This document shows positions 24,201-34,569 of a stretch of DNA of 64,000 nucleotides, in pieces. Source of the stretch: Alternaria dauci (Eukaryota; Ascomycota; Dothideomycetes; Pleosporales; Pleosporaceae). How positions within the stretch are numbered: position 1 is the first letter of the stretch; every line of letters begins with the position of its first letter. The notes under the pieces were generated by a model. That model saw only the letters and a program-made list of their open reading frames with translations. It searched no databases and had not been told where the DNA came from. Both the position numbers and the translations under genes were made by a program. The stretch is taken from positions 2,046,001 through 2,110,000 of the forward strand of contig NC_091274.1 of assembly GCF_042100115.1 (NCBI RefSeq), read 5' to 3'.

Positions 24201-25837
24201 GAGGGAACAGAATGCCTTGCGGACGAAACGTGATTGCGCTAGGTATGCTAACAAGATATCCGAAAAGACACGAACATCTGCGGCCTCAAACAAGTCCTGC
24301 ACATGCGATGGCATGTCCAGGATCATAGAAGGCGTTGGGTCCGTTGGCAAGCTCTCGACACAGCTCAGTCCAAGATAAGCGCTAGCATTACGGCGTTCCT
24401 GTAGCTAGGCCTGGCAATACCCCTGAGGAACCCATCTGTAGGCCTAGTTGCAGGGTATCGGCAGGACAGTGGATCTAACAGGAGACGAAGGTTCACACGT
24501 CACACTAGGATCTGATTGACAGATGACAGATGCAGGTACGGGTCTTCCAGAACCCTCAAGAGCTCGGACACGGAGGGCAAAGTCTTGGCTCACCCAACGT
24601 ATGAGTCGGCATAACGACCCTCACCCAGACAGTTGGCTGAGTATGCCTCCTTGAGCATCTGGTGATTGTCCCAGCTTCCCTGATGACCTAGTCGCGACAG
24701 TTAACATGGACCATCATCTCATCGCCAAGAGGTTCATGCGGGTCTGGCTGGCTTCAATTGTGGAATTTGATCCCATCATGAGTGAGGTCCCGAATTTCCG
24801 TAGGGTTCCAGAGGACGTGCCATACAAGGCTGCAGGTGCAAAGGCGATGGAACTATTGCCCGAGGTGCGAGTAGGGATCTCGGTGGCAGGAAGTAGGCAA
24901 ACGTCCGTGCTATCGCGCAGCATCTCTAGACGATCGTTTGATCCTGATACTCGGCCATGGTGAGCATAGAAGTGTTCCTGCATCTGATTTTTGCCAAGAT
25001 GTTCGCCGTCGATGCCCCGATTCGCTTAGATAGTCTGTATCGCATGTGCGTCGTAATCTCTTGAAGCAGTTTGTGAAAGTGACCCATGGCGAGAGGAGGC
25101 AACTCAGTAACAGATGCTCAATCCTGAGGGCAAAGACCATGTGCTATCCCACTTAGGGCTAGGTATGAATGCGTTGTCATACACACCACCAGACTACGCT
25201 TACATTGCTCTGAAAACCGGTGAAATAGGCCCCAGTCAGAGTGCCGATCGTGGTGCTAAAGGACGCAGACGAGGTAACGATGGCAATGTGGAAATGAGGA
25301 GCCTGGTTGTTTCTTCATTTCCCATGTGTCCGCACTTTGCGCCTCTATACCGGTCAAGTCGCCAATTTTCATCGCATCACGAGCGCGGAAATTTTGAGCT
25401 CGGTGGCTGTGAATCAGCTGTGAGGGCTGTGATAATCCGCGATCGCATTCTTTCCGTATTGGGGTTGTAGGCGCGTAATTGACGCCTTCGCATATGCATG
25501 GCGCAGTCCTGCAGCCTCGCTCAGGTGACGTAGGCAATGTACAGAAAGCCTGCCGTCAACAAAATAACGTGTCTTGAACCAGATGCGCGAAATGGAAGCA
25601 ATGATGAGGACTCGGCGGCCGATGGGGTTGGTGTAGTGTCTGGACGTGGGGAAACCGCGATGTTTCCAAGGTTTCGTAATCTGCCACCGGAACTTGCCGC
25701 TCCACAAGATCGGGCGCGGGGGGAACCGAGGCCCCTGTCAGCAATTGTTGCAAGTCTGCGATAACCGCAAACCTCAATTTCTTGCCAACTTTGATGCGAC
25801 GACTTTTGAAAGGACTTTCCATACCGGCTGCGAAACG
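18234..25837. other. 7.6 kb region with no convincing gene
   Basis: Largest gap in the window. All ORFs are under about 155 codons, overlap on opposite strands, and match nothing I know. Composition looks ordinary (no AT-rich or TpA-rich blocks as heavy RIP would give), and I see no tandem array, terminal inverted repeat or tRNA box. The best small candidates are a minus-strand ATG at 19432 in good context (AAAAGATGG) with TATAAG about 75 bp upstream, and a 125-codon minus ORF at 22893-23270; neither can be supported. It might hold degenerate sequence, non-coding transcripts or long regulatory DNA. Confidence 0.4.
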
Positions 25838-27964
25838 ATGAATGGAACGCAAGGCACCAATGGCAGCCCAACAGGCCCGAAACTCCTATGGAAGCATGCT
25901 TCTCCACAAACAACACCCATGTACCGGTTCCTTGAATCAGTGAACAAGACACACAATCTGCAGCTTTCCAACTACCCAGAGCTACATGAATGGAGTATCA
26001 AAAATGTCGACAAATTCTGGCAAAGAGCCTGGGATTTTGTGGGTGTCAGGCACCAGGGAACCCCAACATCAGTCAGTCGACTCAGGCCTATGCAGATTAT
26101 CTGTGCTTACAATCGGTAGGCAGTGGACGAAGACGCTCCCATGTTCCCTCGTCCAGCTTTCTTCCCAGGTGTAACACTCAACTTTGCCGAGAACCTCCTC
26201 TTCCCCACCGCGACAGTCGATCCCTCCTCACCCGCCGTTCTCGCCGCGACAGAGACCACAAGGGAGACTGTGACATGGCAGGAGCTCAGGGACAGAGTAA
26301 AGCTGTGCCAAGCTGGCATGATGCATTTGGGTCTCAAGGAAGGCGATCGCGTGGCTGGCTATGTCGCGAACCATACAAGCGCCTTGGTAGCAATGCTGGC
26401 TGCGACGTCGCTGGGAGCTGTGTGGACAGCAGTCAGCCCGGACACAGGCGTCCACGCTGTGCTCGACAGACTACGTCAGATTGAGCCAGCCTTGCTCTTT
26501 TCAGACAACGCCGCCTTCTACAATGGCCGGAGCCATCCAGTGCTGCCCAAGGTTGCCGATATCGCGCGAGACCTACCATCTCTCCAAGCTGTTGTTATCT
26601 TCCCTACAGTAGCTTCAGTAGAGTTCGATGTCACCTCCGTTCCTGTGCAATCTGGCAAGACCTATGACTACGCGACATTTACAGCACTGAAGTCAACGTC
26701 GGAGCTCATTTTCAAGCAATTGCCGCCAGACCATCCAGTATACATTTTGTATTCAAGTGGTACAACAGGTGCGCCCAAGTGTATTGTCCATGGCGCCATT
26801 GGTACACTACTTCAACACAAGAAAGAGCACATCATTCACTGCTCGATGACGCCCAGATCACGACTCTTCTACTTTACTACATGCACGTGGATGATGTGGC
26901 ATTGGCTGGTTAGCGGACTGGCGTCAGGGGTCACATTAGTACTCTACGACGGCTCGCCCTTCCGCTACGTAGACAAGTCCGATCCGTCAACTTCCGTTGC
27001 AGACGACCTAGCAATGCATCGTCTGATAGACGAATGCGGTATTACCCACTTCGGCACCTCCGCAAAGTACCTTTCCATTCTGGAGCAAAAGTCCATTGAT
27101 CCCTCTGCTGCTGGGCTTGTCATGAACAAACTGGAGGCGATATACTCCACGGGTTCGCCACTCGCCCCTTCGACCTTCTCTTATGTCTATTCTGCCTTCC
27201 CCTCGACTATCAACCTAGGCAGCATTACCGGTGGTACGGACATCATCTCATTGTTTGGCGCACCGAACCCACTTCTGCCCGTCTACGAAGGCGAAATTCA
27301 AGGCGCTGGTCTAGGCATGGCGATTGCTGCGTACGACTACACAGGTGCCGACATCTCAGCCTCTGGCGAACCGGGCGACCTGGTCTGTACCAAGCCCTTC
27401 ATATGTCAACCAGTGGCATTCTGGGGCCCAGAAGGAGAGTCAAAGTACCGGAAGTCATACTTTGACAAGTTCACAAACGAAAAACAGCAGCCCATCTGGC
27501 ATCACGGCGACTTTGTGCGCTTCAATCCTGCGACCGGCGGGCTGTGGATGCTCGGACGCAGTGACGGCATACTCAAACCTGCAGGCGTACGCTTTGGATC
27601 AGCTGAGATATACAATGTAGTGCTCCAGCATTTCCCCGAAGATGTATCAGACGCGCTTTGCATTGGGCGAAGGAGAGAGACTGATACAGACGAGACGGTC
27701 GTCCTCTTTCTGAAGATGGCAGAAGGCCGTCAAATATCGGACAATCTTGTCGGAAAGATAAAAACAACAATCAAGCAAGCACTCAGTGCACGCCATGTTC
27801 CCAGTATCGTGGACGAATGCCCGGAGATACCTGTTACTACCAATGGCAAAAAGGTAGAAGGGGCTGTCAAGCAAATATTGTGTGGACTCAGCGTCAAGAC
27901 AAGCGCGAGTGTAGCCAACGCTGAATGTCTAGACTTTTACCGGGACTGGGCGAGGGCGCATTGA
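25838..27964 (+). CDS. acetoacetyl-CoA synthetase, 692 aa
   Basis: Activates acetoacetate with ATP and CoA (EC 6.2.1.16), feeding ketone-body or leucine-derived acetoacetate into cytosolic lipid/sterol synthesis. Two exons: 25838-26071 and 26120-27964. The 48-bp intron (GTCAGT...GCTTACA...GTAG) also removes an in-frame TAG at 26117 and joins RHQGTPTS to AVDEDAPMFPRP. The N-terminal exon carries PELHEWSIKNVDKFWQRAWDFVG, then FPGVTLNFAENLLFP, both typical of this synthetase. The AMP-binding P-loop-like motif YSSGTTGAPKCIVHG is at ~289, GSITGGTD at ~445, WHHGDFV and GRSDGILKPAGVRFG further on, and the C-terminal PVTTNGKKVEG contains the catalytic Lys region. Length fits the 650-690 residue family. 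Clearly distinct from acetyl-CoA synthetase by the DEDAPMFPRP and WMMWHWLVSGL stretches. Confidence 0.93.
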
Positions 27965-28322
27965 TTGTGCAAAGGTCACTTTGTATATTGAGCACTCTGC
28001 TATGCCCCCGGTCAAGCTGTCAATTGCTTGTCGGGCTGGCAAGACAGCGTCTAGCCGCTTCTGATGGTATATCAAGCGTGATCAACAGGTGAGAGCCGCG
28101 TTTAGAAATCTCAGACCAGCAGCCTCCACTTCAGTTGCGAGCTTAATTCTACGATGTTGTGTATGGTGCAGGCAAGAGGAAAGCGCTAGCAGATCCTTTC
28201 AGTCACAATTGACATCTTGCACTATCTGAACCACTCACGAGCTCACGCTCTTGCCTGATTGTGCCGACCCATCCTCCCACAGCCGCATCAATCCCTTCTT
28301 ATTGTAGGTATTGTTGCTTCTC
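27965..28322. other. intergenic, convergent 3' ends
   Basis: 358 bp between the acetoacetyl-CoA synthetase stop and the stop of the convergent small protein gene. No feature seen. Confidence 0.5.
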
Positions 28323-28775
28323 TTAGAAGATCTTAGCAATCTTCTTGTCAACCTGCGTGCACAGGGCATCGACGACGCTCACTCCAGTCTTGATTGTAGC
28401 TTTGACAACACCCATAATACCCTCTGGATAATGCACCATAACAGCAATGGCGCCACCTTTCGCGGCCACTTCATCTCCGTCCCAGCCTCTTGTCACCACA
28501 AAGATATTGGAGGCACTGATGTTGTGTTCCGTGTTGGCAAAATGATTGTGCGCGAGGTAGGCGATGTTTTCTGCATCAGTGAGCTGGTGCTGTGAGTAAG
28601 ACAGATTCGAGCACATACGGGCTAAAGCGAGGACATTACGCTCGAGCTTGACGAGTCGGTTGGTCGCTGCAATTTGGTCTGCGGGATCGAGTTCTTCATA
28701 ACACTCGTTACGGAAGGGACGCACGAGCTCGTAGATGCGCTGTTCGAGCGCGTTTGCGGGCTCATGCGCAGACAT
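28323..28775 (-). CDS. small uncharacterised protein, 150 aa
   Basis: Intronless frame starting at an ATG in CCCAATGTC (28775). The frame is open further upstream, but that part (Cys/Ser/Leu-rich) looks non-coding. The product starts MSAHEPANALEQRIYELV, has a mainly helical N-terminal half (ADQIAATNRLVKLERNVLALARM) and a more beta-like second half with NISASNIFVVTRGWDG, AVMVHYPEG and a C-terminal helix VDKKIAKIF. No signal peptide, no Cys pattern, no family I recognise. Its last ~80 residues align in order with the neighbouring upstream 128-residue protein (shared E.IA, AS.I, central His, VD..I..I), so the two are probably an old tandem duplication. Coding status rests on this similarity and on protein-like composition. 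Confidence 0.55.
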   Translation of the reverse strand: MSAHEPANALEQRIYELVRPFRNECYEELDPADQIAATNRLVKLERNVLALARMCSNLSYSQHQLTDAENIAYLAHNHFANTEHNISASNIFVVTRGWDGDEVAAKGGAIAVMVHYPEGIMGVVKATIKTGVSVVDALCTQVDKKIAKIF

Positions 28776-29264
28776 TGGGCAACATGGTTCCGACTTGCAG
28801 GTGTCAAGAGAGTGCTCGCTGTTTAGGTGTGGTTTTGGGAGTGAGAGAGGGCTTAGGAAAGCGAGGACTGCAGAAGAGCTGGATGCCAAGCCATTGCAGT
28901 TGCACATATAAACGTTGACCCTACAGTCTAGATGCTCATCCTCACCGCCACTAGCACACGCTGCAGTGCCTCGGTATCCTCTGAGGTCGGCTCTTTTTTT
29001 TCTTTGATTCATCTCCGTTTGTCACACGCGCATGTTTGAAACTCTTCCCATCGCCCCCTCTCTCTCCGAGTTCCTCAATAACAGCACCCGTTGCTAATCC
29101 CACGCTTTCCTGTCCGGGTGACATCTTCTCCGTTTTCGTTGCGTCGTTGTCGGGATCTGGGTTGGTGGTGAAGTGCAGGTCCACGACCCTAAAGCTTCCC
29201 AACTGAATGTACATGTCTGTTCCCATGCTTTCTCCTGTTCGGAGAATACCGATCAACTTGTTTT
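28776..29264. other. spacer between tandem small genes
   Basis: 489 bp. Contains a minus-strand 91-codon ORF (ATG 29226, stop near 28951) of hydrophilic, protein-like composition ending CSVC, without family match. It lies directly downstream of the 128-residue gene's stop, and I could find no splice that joins it to either neighbour. Treated as unassigned. Confidence 0.4.
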
Positions 29265-29703
29265 CTAGCCTTTGAAGTCACCATATCCATCATTGCCTTC
29301 CTTGGCCAGGATCTCTTTGATAGCCATGTCCACTTTCTCTCCCAGTCCAATCACGACGTTTTGACCCCACTTGACCTGCTTCCACATTACGACGGTAAAC
29401 TTGCCTGGACCGTCGTGAATGCAGACGGTGGCCTTGTGGCCGACTTCACTGTTGTTGGGTCCGCGGACGTCGATGACGGTGATGGAGATTTGGGAAGCGC
29501 GGACGCTGGGACCGGCAGTGTATTTCACCAGAAACGCGAGGTTTCCTGTATGTGGTTTGTCAGTTGATTTAGGTCAAAAGCAAGAGGAGCTACTCGCCAG
29601 CAATAGTCTCAACGACGTGCGAGGGAAGAGAATCGCGGCGAGGGTTGAGATAGGCAAACATGTGCTGCAGCAAAGGGTCGCGTGTTGGTGTCGGAACAGC
29701 CAT
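29265..29703 (-). CDS. small uncharacterised protein with probable GC-AG intron, 128 aa
   Basis: Exon 1 29703-29598 (MAVPTPTRDPLLQHMFAYLNP...HVVETIAG), exon 2 29545-29265 (NLAFLVKYTAGPSVRAS... to DFKG stop). The open frame of exon 1 ends in TAG just past the junction. The only join I found that keeps frame uses a donor G|GCGAGT (GC instead of GT), with branch-like CTGAC and acceptor TACAG, a 52-bp intron. The product is soluble and partly beta-rich (QISITVIDVRG, KATVCIHDG, FTVVMWKQV), ending in a helix VDMAIKEILAKEG. No known family. It resembles the C-terminal part of the next gene downstream on the same strand, suggesting tandem paralogues. Confidence 0.6.
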
Positions 29704-30162
29704 GCTGGAAAGACGTATCGTAAGAATATGGTGAAGATAGTGAGTATCTTTGAGGGGAAATCAGCTGCGGCAAAGGGAAGGTCAAATAGGCTGGGTCAGT
29801 CTGTCTGATGAGCTGGCAGCGTTGCCAAATAAAAGCGGGGCCAGCATACGTCCTCACCAATAAGGCACCGAGCGGAATCCGGGTTAAGACAATATTGGCA
29901 TAAATTTCGTGTGCTGTCGTTATGATACCAATGTAATACTAAGTCACCTGTCGCGAGCACCCACCGTCTACTTGTCGAAGGTGCCAGCCCAGGCGTCTAC
30001 AAATCCGAAAGAATTACAATACCAGATATTTGTTAATACACGATAGAGCCGCCCCATTATCCTCCATGATACAATACAATATACATGCGATACCGAATAA
30101 ACCACTTCCAGATCCACGCGCCAGCGCCTGACCGCGCCGCGTCTTGACATCTACATGGCTCA
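29704..30162. other. intergenic, about 460 bp
   Basis: Upstream of the 128-residue gene and downstream of the bZIP gene, both minus. No coding or repeat signal; AT-richer around 30010-30110. Confidence 0.5.
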
Positions 30163-31965
30163 TCACCTCCCCTCTTTGATCTTGACGCAATCGGCAAATG
30201 CGGGGAAATTGCCTCTAAAGCTTGGGCCGAGTGTCCAGTTGTTCAAATCACGGAGGTGCGATTCGAAAGCCGGGTTGATGAGCCACTGGTCGTCTTCCTT
30301 GGGCAGCGGGCCCATGGATGTGATACCAGTAGGTGTCTTGGCAGCAGGGGGCTGTGGGGTCGAAGGGTCCTGCGGCGAACCGGCGTTCACTTGTGTGGAG
30401 AAAGGCGAGGAAACAGAGACGGACGAGGTTGTCGAAAGGGTGTGGGTGTGCACTTTTGAAGCCGGGAGGAGACAGTCGCGCGGCTCATAGGGCCAGTTGA
30501 GGGAGATGGTAGTTGTGAAGGGAATGAAGAAATTCTCAAAGGATACGGGCGGCTGGCTGGTGACGAGTCTATCGCGGAGTCGAGGCCTGGAGCAGGTTAG
30601 TCGTGCTCTGCTTCCAAACAGTTTGCTACATACCACGGAAGATGGTCAATCCACAATGCGTGAGGAGTAAAGAGCTGAGAAGGTCGTGGGGTGACCCAGT
30701 GCGGCAGCCGGTCGTAGTTCTCCTGCGTAGGTTCAATCTGCCAGCGCATGACGAGGAACATGATGAATACTATGGCAACCTGCTCTGGCCTACCGCAGAT
30801 GTCGGGAAATGTGCGCAAAATGTCGGTAAAGAGCTTCGACAGCGGATGCGCATCCACGACACGGTCTGGATAGGCTAGGGAGGTGAAGTTTGGGTACTGC
30901 GGTCCAACCAGTGTCTTGATGGGCACGCCCTCGGCAGCGCGGTTCTGGCGGTCTTGGAGGAAGTCGAGCAGTATGACGTCCAGAGGACATGTTGCGGGGA
31001 GGTTGCGAGGGAGCGTAAGGTGGGCAACCATGGCGGGCGCATACATGGCATGCTGGCTGCTGCTCACGTTGCTGGGCCGCGGCTGCTGCGGCGGAGGCAG
31101 GCTTGGATCGACGGCCCTCCTCTGCCCGTTGTCGAGTATAAAGTCGACGCCCAGACGCTCGTCAAAGGGCATGTCAGTCTGCAGGTGGGGCGTCCGCGAC
31201 TGCTCGAAATGGGGGCCGGGGCTGCCGTTGGAGTAGCGGCGCAGGTGGCTGTTTGGCGCATCGCTGGGGTACAGCCACGCCCGGCCTCCCTCTGTGACGC
31301 TGGGCGAGTGTATGCCGTTCTGGGGCGAGGCCGTGGACAGGTCGTGCGAGGCAATGTGGAACTGTCGCGGTTCGGCAGCTGGGACAGGCGCGTCGCGTGG
31401 CTGCTGAGGGTGGTGGATGGGAAGGGGCGACCGCTCGGCCGCGGCTGCCAGTTCTACACATTGTCAGTGTGATGCTCTTGCCAACCAAGAAAAAACTGTC
31501 AGTCAACATGCCATTGAGGCCGCCGGTGGCGCGGACAATGGGCTGGATGATGCTCAGCACGCTCTCCAGCCGCTTCCTGATGTCTGCGTTCTCCGCCTGC
31601 ACCGCCTCCTTCTCGCGCAGGACAATCTGCAGGTCATGGTAGGGCTGCTGGCTCTCGAGGTCGCGGATGCGCTGATTGAGGCGGTCGATCTGGTTCTTGG
31701 TGCGCTCGCGGATGGCGCGCTGGGCTTCGCGGTCGTTTGCGCGCTTGCGGGCGAGCTGTTCGGGCGTGAGGTTGGCGACGCCCCGCGAATTGGGGCCCGT
31801 CCTGCGCTTTTTGTTGGGCTGGCCATCGCCCGAGCCATCGTCTCTAGGGGCCCCTTCGGGTGTATCTGCCTCCGCCGGCGACGCCATGCTGATCATGGAT
31901 GGATATGTGGGTTGCGATTCAGGAGGAGAATGGGCAGCCCCGGTGGCAGGATTTTCCCGAGTCAT
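30163..31965 (-). CDS. bZIP transcription factor with DUF3425, 570 aa
   Basis: Three exons: 31965-31497, 31453-30634, 30586-30163. The second intron (GTATGT...CCAG, 47 bp) is clear and rebuilds DHLPWPRLRDRL. The first (31496-31454, donor GTTTTT, acceptor GTGTAG, 43 bp) is the best frame-keeping choice but has a weak donor, so that junction is approximate. The nuclear-type basic region KRANDREAQRAIRERTKNQ lies at about residues 74-92, after a KKRR basic patch, followed by a leucine-zipper-like helix to about residue 140. A Pro/His/Ser-rich linker follows; the DUF3425 domain (TCPLDVILLDFLQDRQ, PLSKLFTDILRTFP, IVFIMFLVMRWQI) occupies about 320-430. This architecture is a large fungal-specific regulator group with few known targets. 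It is divergent from the hydrolase gene, with 268 bp between the two ATGs. Confidence 0.88.
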
Positions 31966-32233
31966 GAGCTGGCACGCTACACCACCCACGGCCTCTGCCC
32001 CCTGCACCTTGGAGCGTGTGGGGTATGCTCCCGCCTATCCGAGGGACCATTCATCGCCAACCTCGGCATCACTCAGCACCACTCAGCCTGCACTGGATAA
32101 TGCCCTCCGCACCTGCACCCTTGATCTGCATCTCCACTTGCACCCTCGAGTAGCTAGTTGATCCATCTTCCTTGTTGCTCTTGTCGTTCATGACGTTGTT
32201 GTTGTCGTTGTTGTTTGCCGAATAAAACACACC
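31966..32233. promoter_or_regulatory. shared divergent promoter, bZIP / hydrolase
   Basis: 268 bp between opposite start codons, so the two genes must share or overlap promoter elements. Includes a GTTGTT-repeat rich patch at about 32195-32216 close to the hydrolase ATG. No TATA box evident. Co-regulation is inference from spacing only. Confidence 0.45.
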
Positions 32234-33412
32234 ATGGCAGGCCAGAATGTAAGCAAGCTGGGCATTGCTTCGACCACTCTCAAAGCCGGTATGCTCCGCG
32301 TCCTCTTCTCATGAACAAGCACTCATTCCGCCGACAGTGGGCTCTGCCCTCCAACGCTCCGTCACATCCCCCTTCAAAGGCGAAAATGGTGCCAACACGT
32401 ACTTCAAAGATGTCATGTTTGCCATGCTCCGAACAAACCTAGGGAACCTCGACCTTGCCCAAGATCGGTACACAAGCGGCCCATCATCAACTCCCACCTA
32501 CATGCAACATGCGGAAAAGTACAAGTTCGTGCCTGACAGCATCAAGCTACCCAGTGGAACACAGGCGCATTGGCTGGGGAGCAGGACTGCCAAGACGGTC
32601 TTGGTATACTTTCATGGCAAGACGGGACGCTCAGTGCGGGCAGAATACAACTAACACGAGTAGGCGGTGGCTATGTGTTGCCCTGCAGTGCAGGCCATAT
32701 CCTCTGGCTCGACGACTTCCAAAAGTCTCTCGGTCCCAATGTATCCGCGCTCCTTCTCGCATACGACCTCGCACCCGAAGCAAGATACCCCACCCAGCTC
32801 AAGCAAGCGGTCGAGCTACTTGATCACCTTGTGCACACAGAAGGTCGTGACCCTTCTAGTCTAATCTTGGCCGGCGACTCCGCTGGCGGCAATCTTGCAC
32901 TCGGCTTGCTCTCGCACCTCGCACATCCACATCCTGAGATTGCCCCATTGTCCCTTCCATCCAAGTTCCACGCCGCAGTCCTCATTTCGCCGTGGTGCTC
33001 TTTGACGCAAACTAATACACCAGCATTCGTCGCAAACGCCCAACGTGACATGTTTGACGCCCGATGCCTCTCTCGTTGGGCCAAGGGTTTCCTCGGCTCC
33101 GACTCTCCATTTGCCGGTGATTTCTACAACGAGCCTGTCTACGCTGCTCCAGAGTGGTGGGAGCCTGTTGCCAATGTCGTAGAACAAGTCCTGATATGGG
33201 CGGGCGACAACGAGGTCCTAAAGGATGGCATCGAGGAATTTGCCAAGAAATTTGCAAAAGGATTTGGAAGCAAAGGTGGTCTGGTTACCACAATTGTTAC
33301 ACCAAAAGCGTGCCACGAAGAGATGATCATTGAACGATTGTTGGGCTACAAGGGTGACTCGGGCACGGGAAGTCAGCAAGTACTCGAAAGCTGGGTCAAA
33401 TCGAAGCTGTAA
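32234..33412 (+). CDS. alpha/beta hydrolase fold-3 (HSL-like), 360 aa
   Basis: Three exons: 32234-32288, 32338-32616, 32664-33412. Intron 1 is GTATGC...GACAG. Intron 2 (47 bp) must start with GC (CATG|GCAAGA) and end GTAG; only that choice restores His-Gly-Gly-Gly-Tyr, the oxyanion-hole motif, at residues 111-115. The nucleophile elbow GDSAGG (Ser ~183), Asp in GDNEVLKDG (~292) and His in ACHEEMI (~328) complete the catalytic triad of the hormone-sensitive-lipase-like esterase family (PF07859). Short N-terminus without signal peptide suggests a cytosolic enzyme. Fungal homologues include steryl acetyl hydrolases and various esterases; substrate is not inferable. It is divergently arranged with a bZIP regulator. 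Confidence 0.9.
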
Positions 33413-34101
33413 TGAGCAAGACTGGAATAGCACGTACTCGGACTAACGACACATTTACTACACCATCGCAATTTGCAGCACACCATGCCTTGCTCACAGT
33501 AGTTTTGTTTGCAAGTCTTGCAAGAAGACGTGATGACGATGGTTGCCCAGACCACAGATGACGGTTGACATGAAGCTAATGTAGAATGCTTTGTTGTAGC
33601 GTATCGAGTACACGATAATCCGAGAAAGGAGCCAACGGACGCAAGGGGCGCGATCGGTCCATTCGGAGACCGACCACGGACCAACATTGCACATCAACTT
33701 GTTCGTATAGTTCCTCGTATTCCAAAAGTCGGTACATCGGAGGCAAACAAGCGTGCCAACATGTACGACAGTCGCGTTACCCCATTGTAATGTGGCGTCT
33801 CGCCCCCGTGAGGCTCGCCGCGGAGCTGCTCTTATATTGTCGTGACGGCATCATTTCGCGCAGACCGCTCCGCATGCGGTACCTAGACTGACCACGATAC
33901 GCCATCCTGCAGAAACCCACTAGTAATGGGACGAGGAGCAAAATGGACTACACGCTCATGACGCGATGTTTAGAGCACAGGTGAGACCTAAGCTTAGATG
34001 CGTCACCACAAGCGTTACATCAGCATTGCTACGTACATAAACTGCTGTACTCGGGCTCTGTATCAGAACCATTCAAATACCATTCGAGCTGCGTCCTAAA
34101 A
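33413..34101. other. intergenic, about 690 bp
   Basis: Between the hydrolase and the next plus-strand gene. Minus-strand ORFs up to 104 codons (33373-33687) show no family signal. The right end is the promoter of the small repeat protein; no clear TATA. Confidence 0.5.
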
Positions 34102-34569
34102 ATGCCTTTCACTACTCAGCTCCGCACCATCTCCCGACCTTTCATTCAACAATCACATCTTTTCAAACAAACTTCCATCAGAATGTCTTCAACCAACCAG
34201 CACGGACAGGGCGCCTCGCATGCCACCGGTCAGAGCGCCGTCCCCAACAAAGTCCAGGAGGCCGCCCCCAAGGGTCTCGAGGAGAGCCTGCCAGAGGGTG
34301 TAAGTTTGCAATGTCTGTACATTGCAGCTTGAAGATTGCTAATGTTGCCGTAGATCCACCCCACCGGCAGCAACCCCAACAGCCAATCCACAAGCAAGAC
34401 TCACGCTCTCAATGATGGCGAGGACTCGGTCGTGCCTAAGAAGATCCAGGAGATCGTTCCTGAGTCCGTTGAGCGAGGTAAGATCTCTCCAACTGCACAC
34501 GAATGCCGTCATACTGACAACAACAATGTAGCTCTACCCAACTCTCTCCACAACACTGGAGACAAGTAA
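34102..34569 (+). CDS. small protein with two-fold internal repeat, 119 aa
   Basis: Three exons: 34102-34299, 34354-34477, 34532-34569, all GT-AG and in frame (GTAAGT...CGTAG; GTAAGA...TGTAG). The N-terminus MPFTTQLRTISRPFIQQ is Arg-containing, Ser/Thr-rich and acid-free, like a mitochondrial presequence; a second Met at residue 28 (MSSTNQHGQG) could give a cytosolic form. The mature part is hydrophilic and contains two similar 25-residue units, VPNKVQEAAPKGLEES...IHPTG and VPKKIQEIVPESVERA...LHNTG. No enzyme motif and no Cys. I recognise it only as resembling small hydrophilic, stress-associated fungal proteins; the function is not known to me. Confidence 0.75.

Noticed and set aside
18234..25837. 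RIP-mutated transposon
   Set aside because: The stretch lacks AT-rich, TpA-rich blocks, long terminal repeats or transposase-like fragments visible by eye.
8674..27964. Secondary-metabolite cluster from cyclase-family, UNC93-like and CoA-ligase-like genes
   Set aside because: They are 5-15 kb apart with unrelated genes between, and there is no polyketide, peptide or terpene core enzyme; the ligase is acetoacetyl-CoA synthetase.
28951..29226. 91-codon minus-strand ORF between the tandem small genes
   Set aside because: Protein-like composition, but no family match and no splice joining it to a neighbour; may be 3' UTR.
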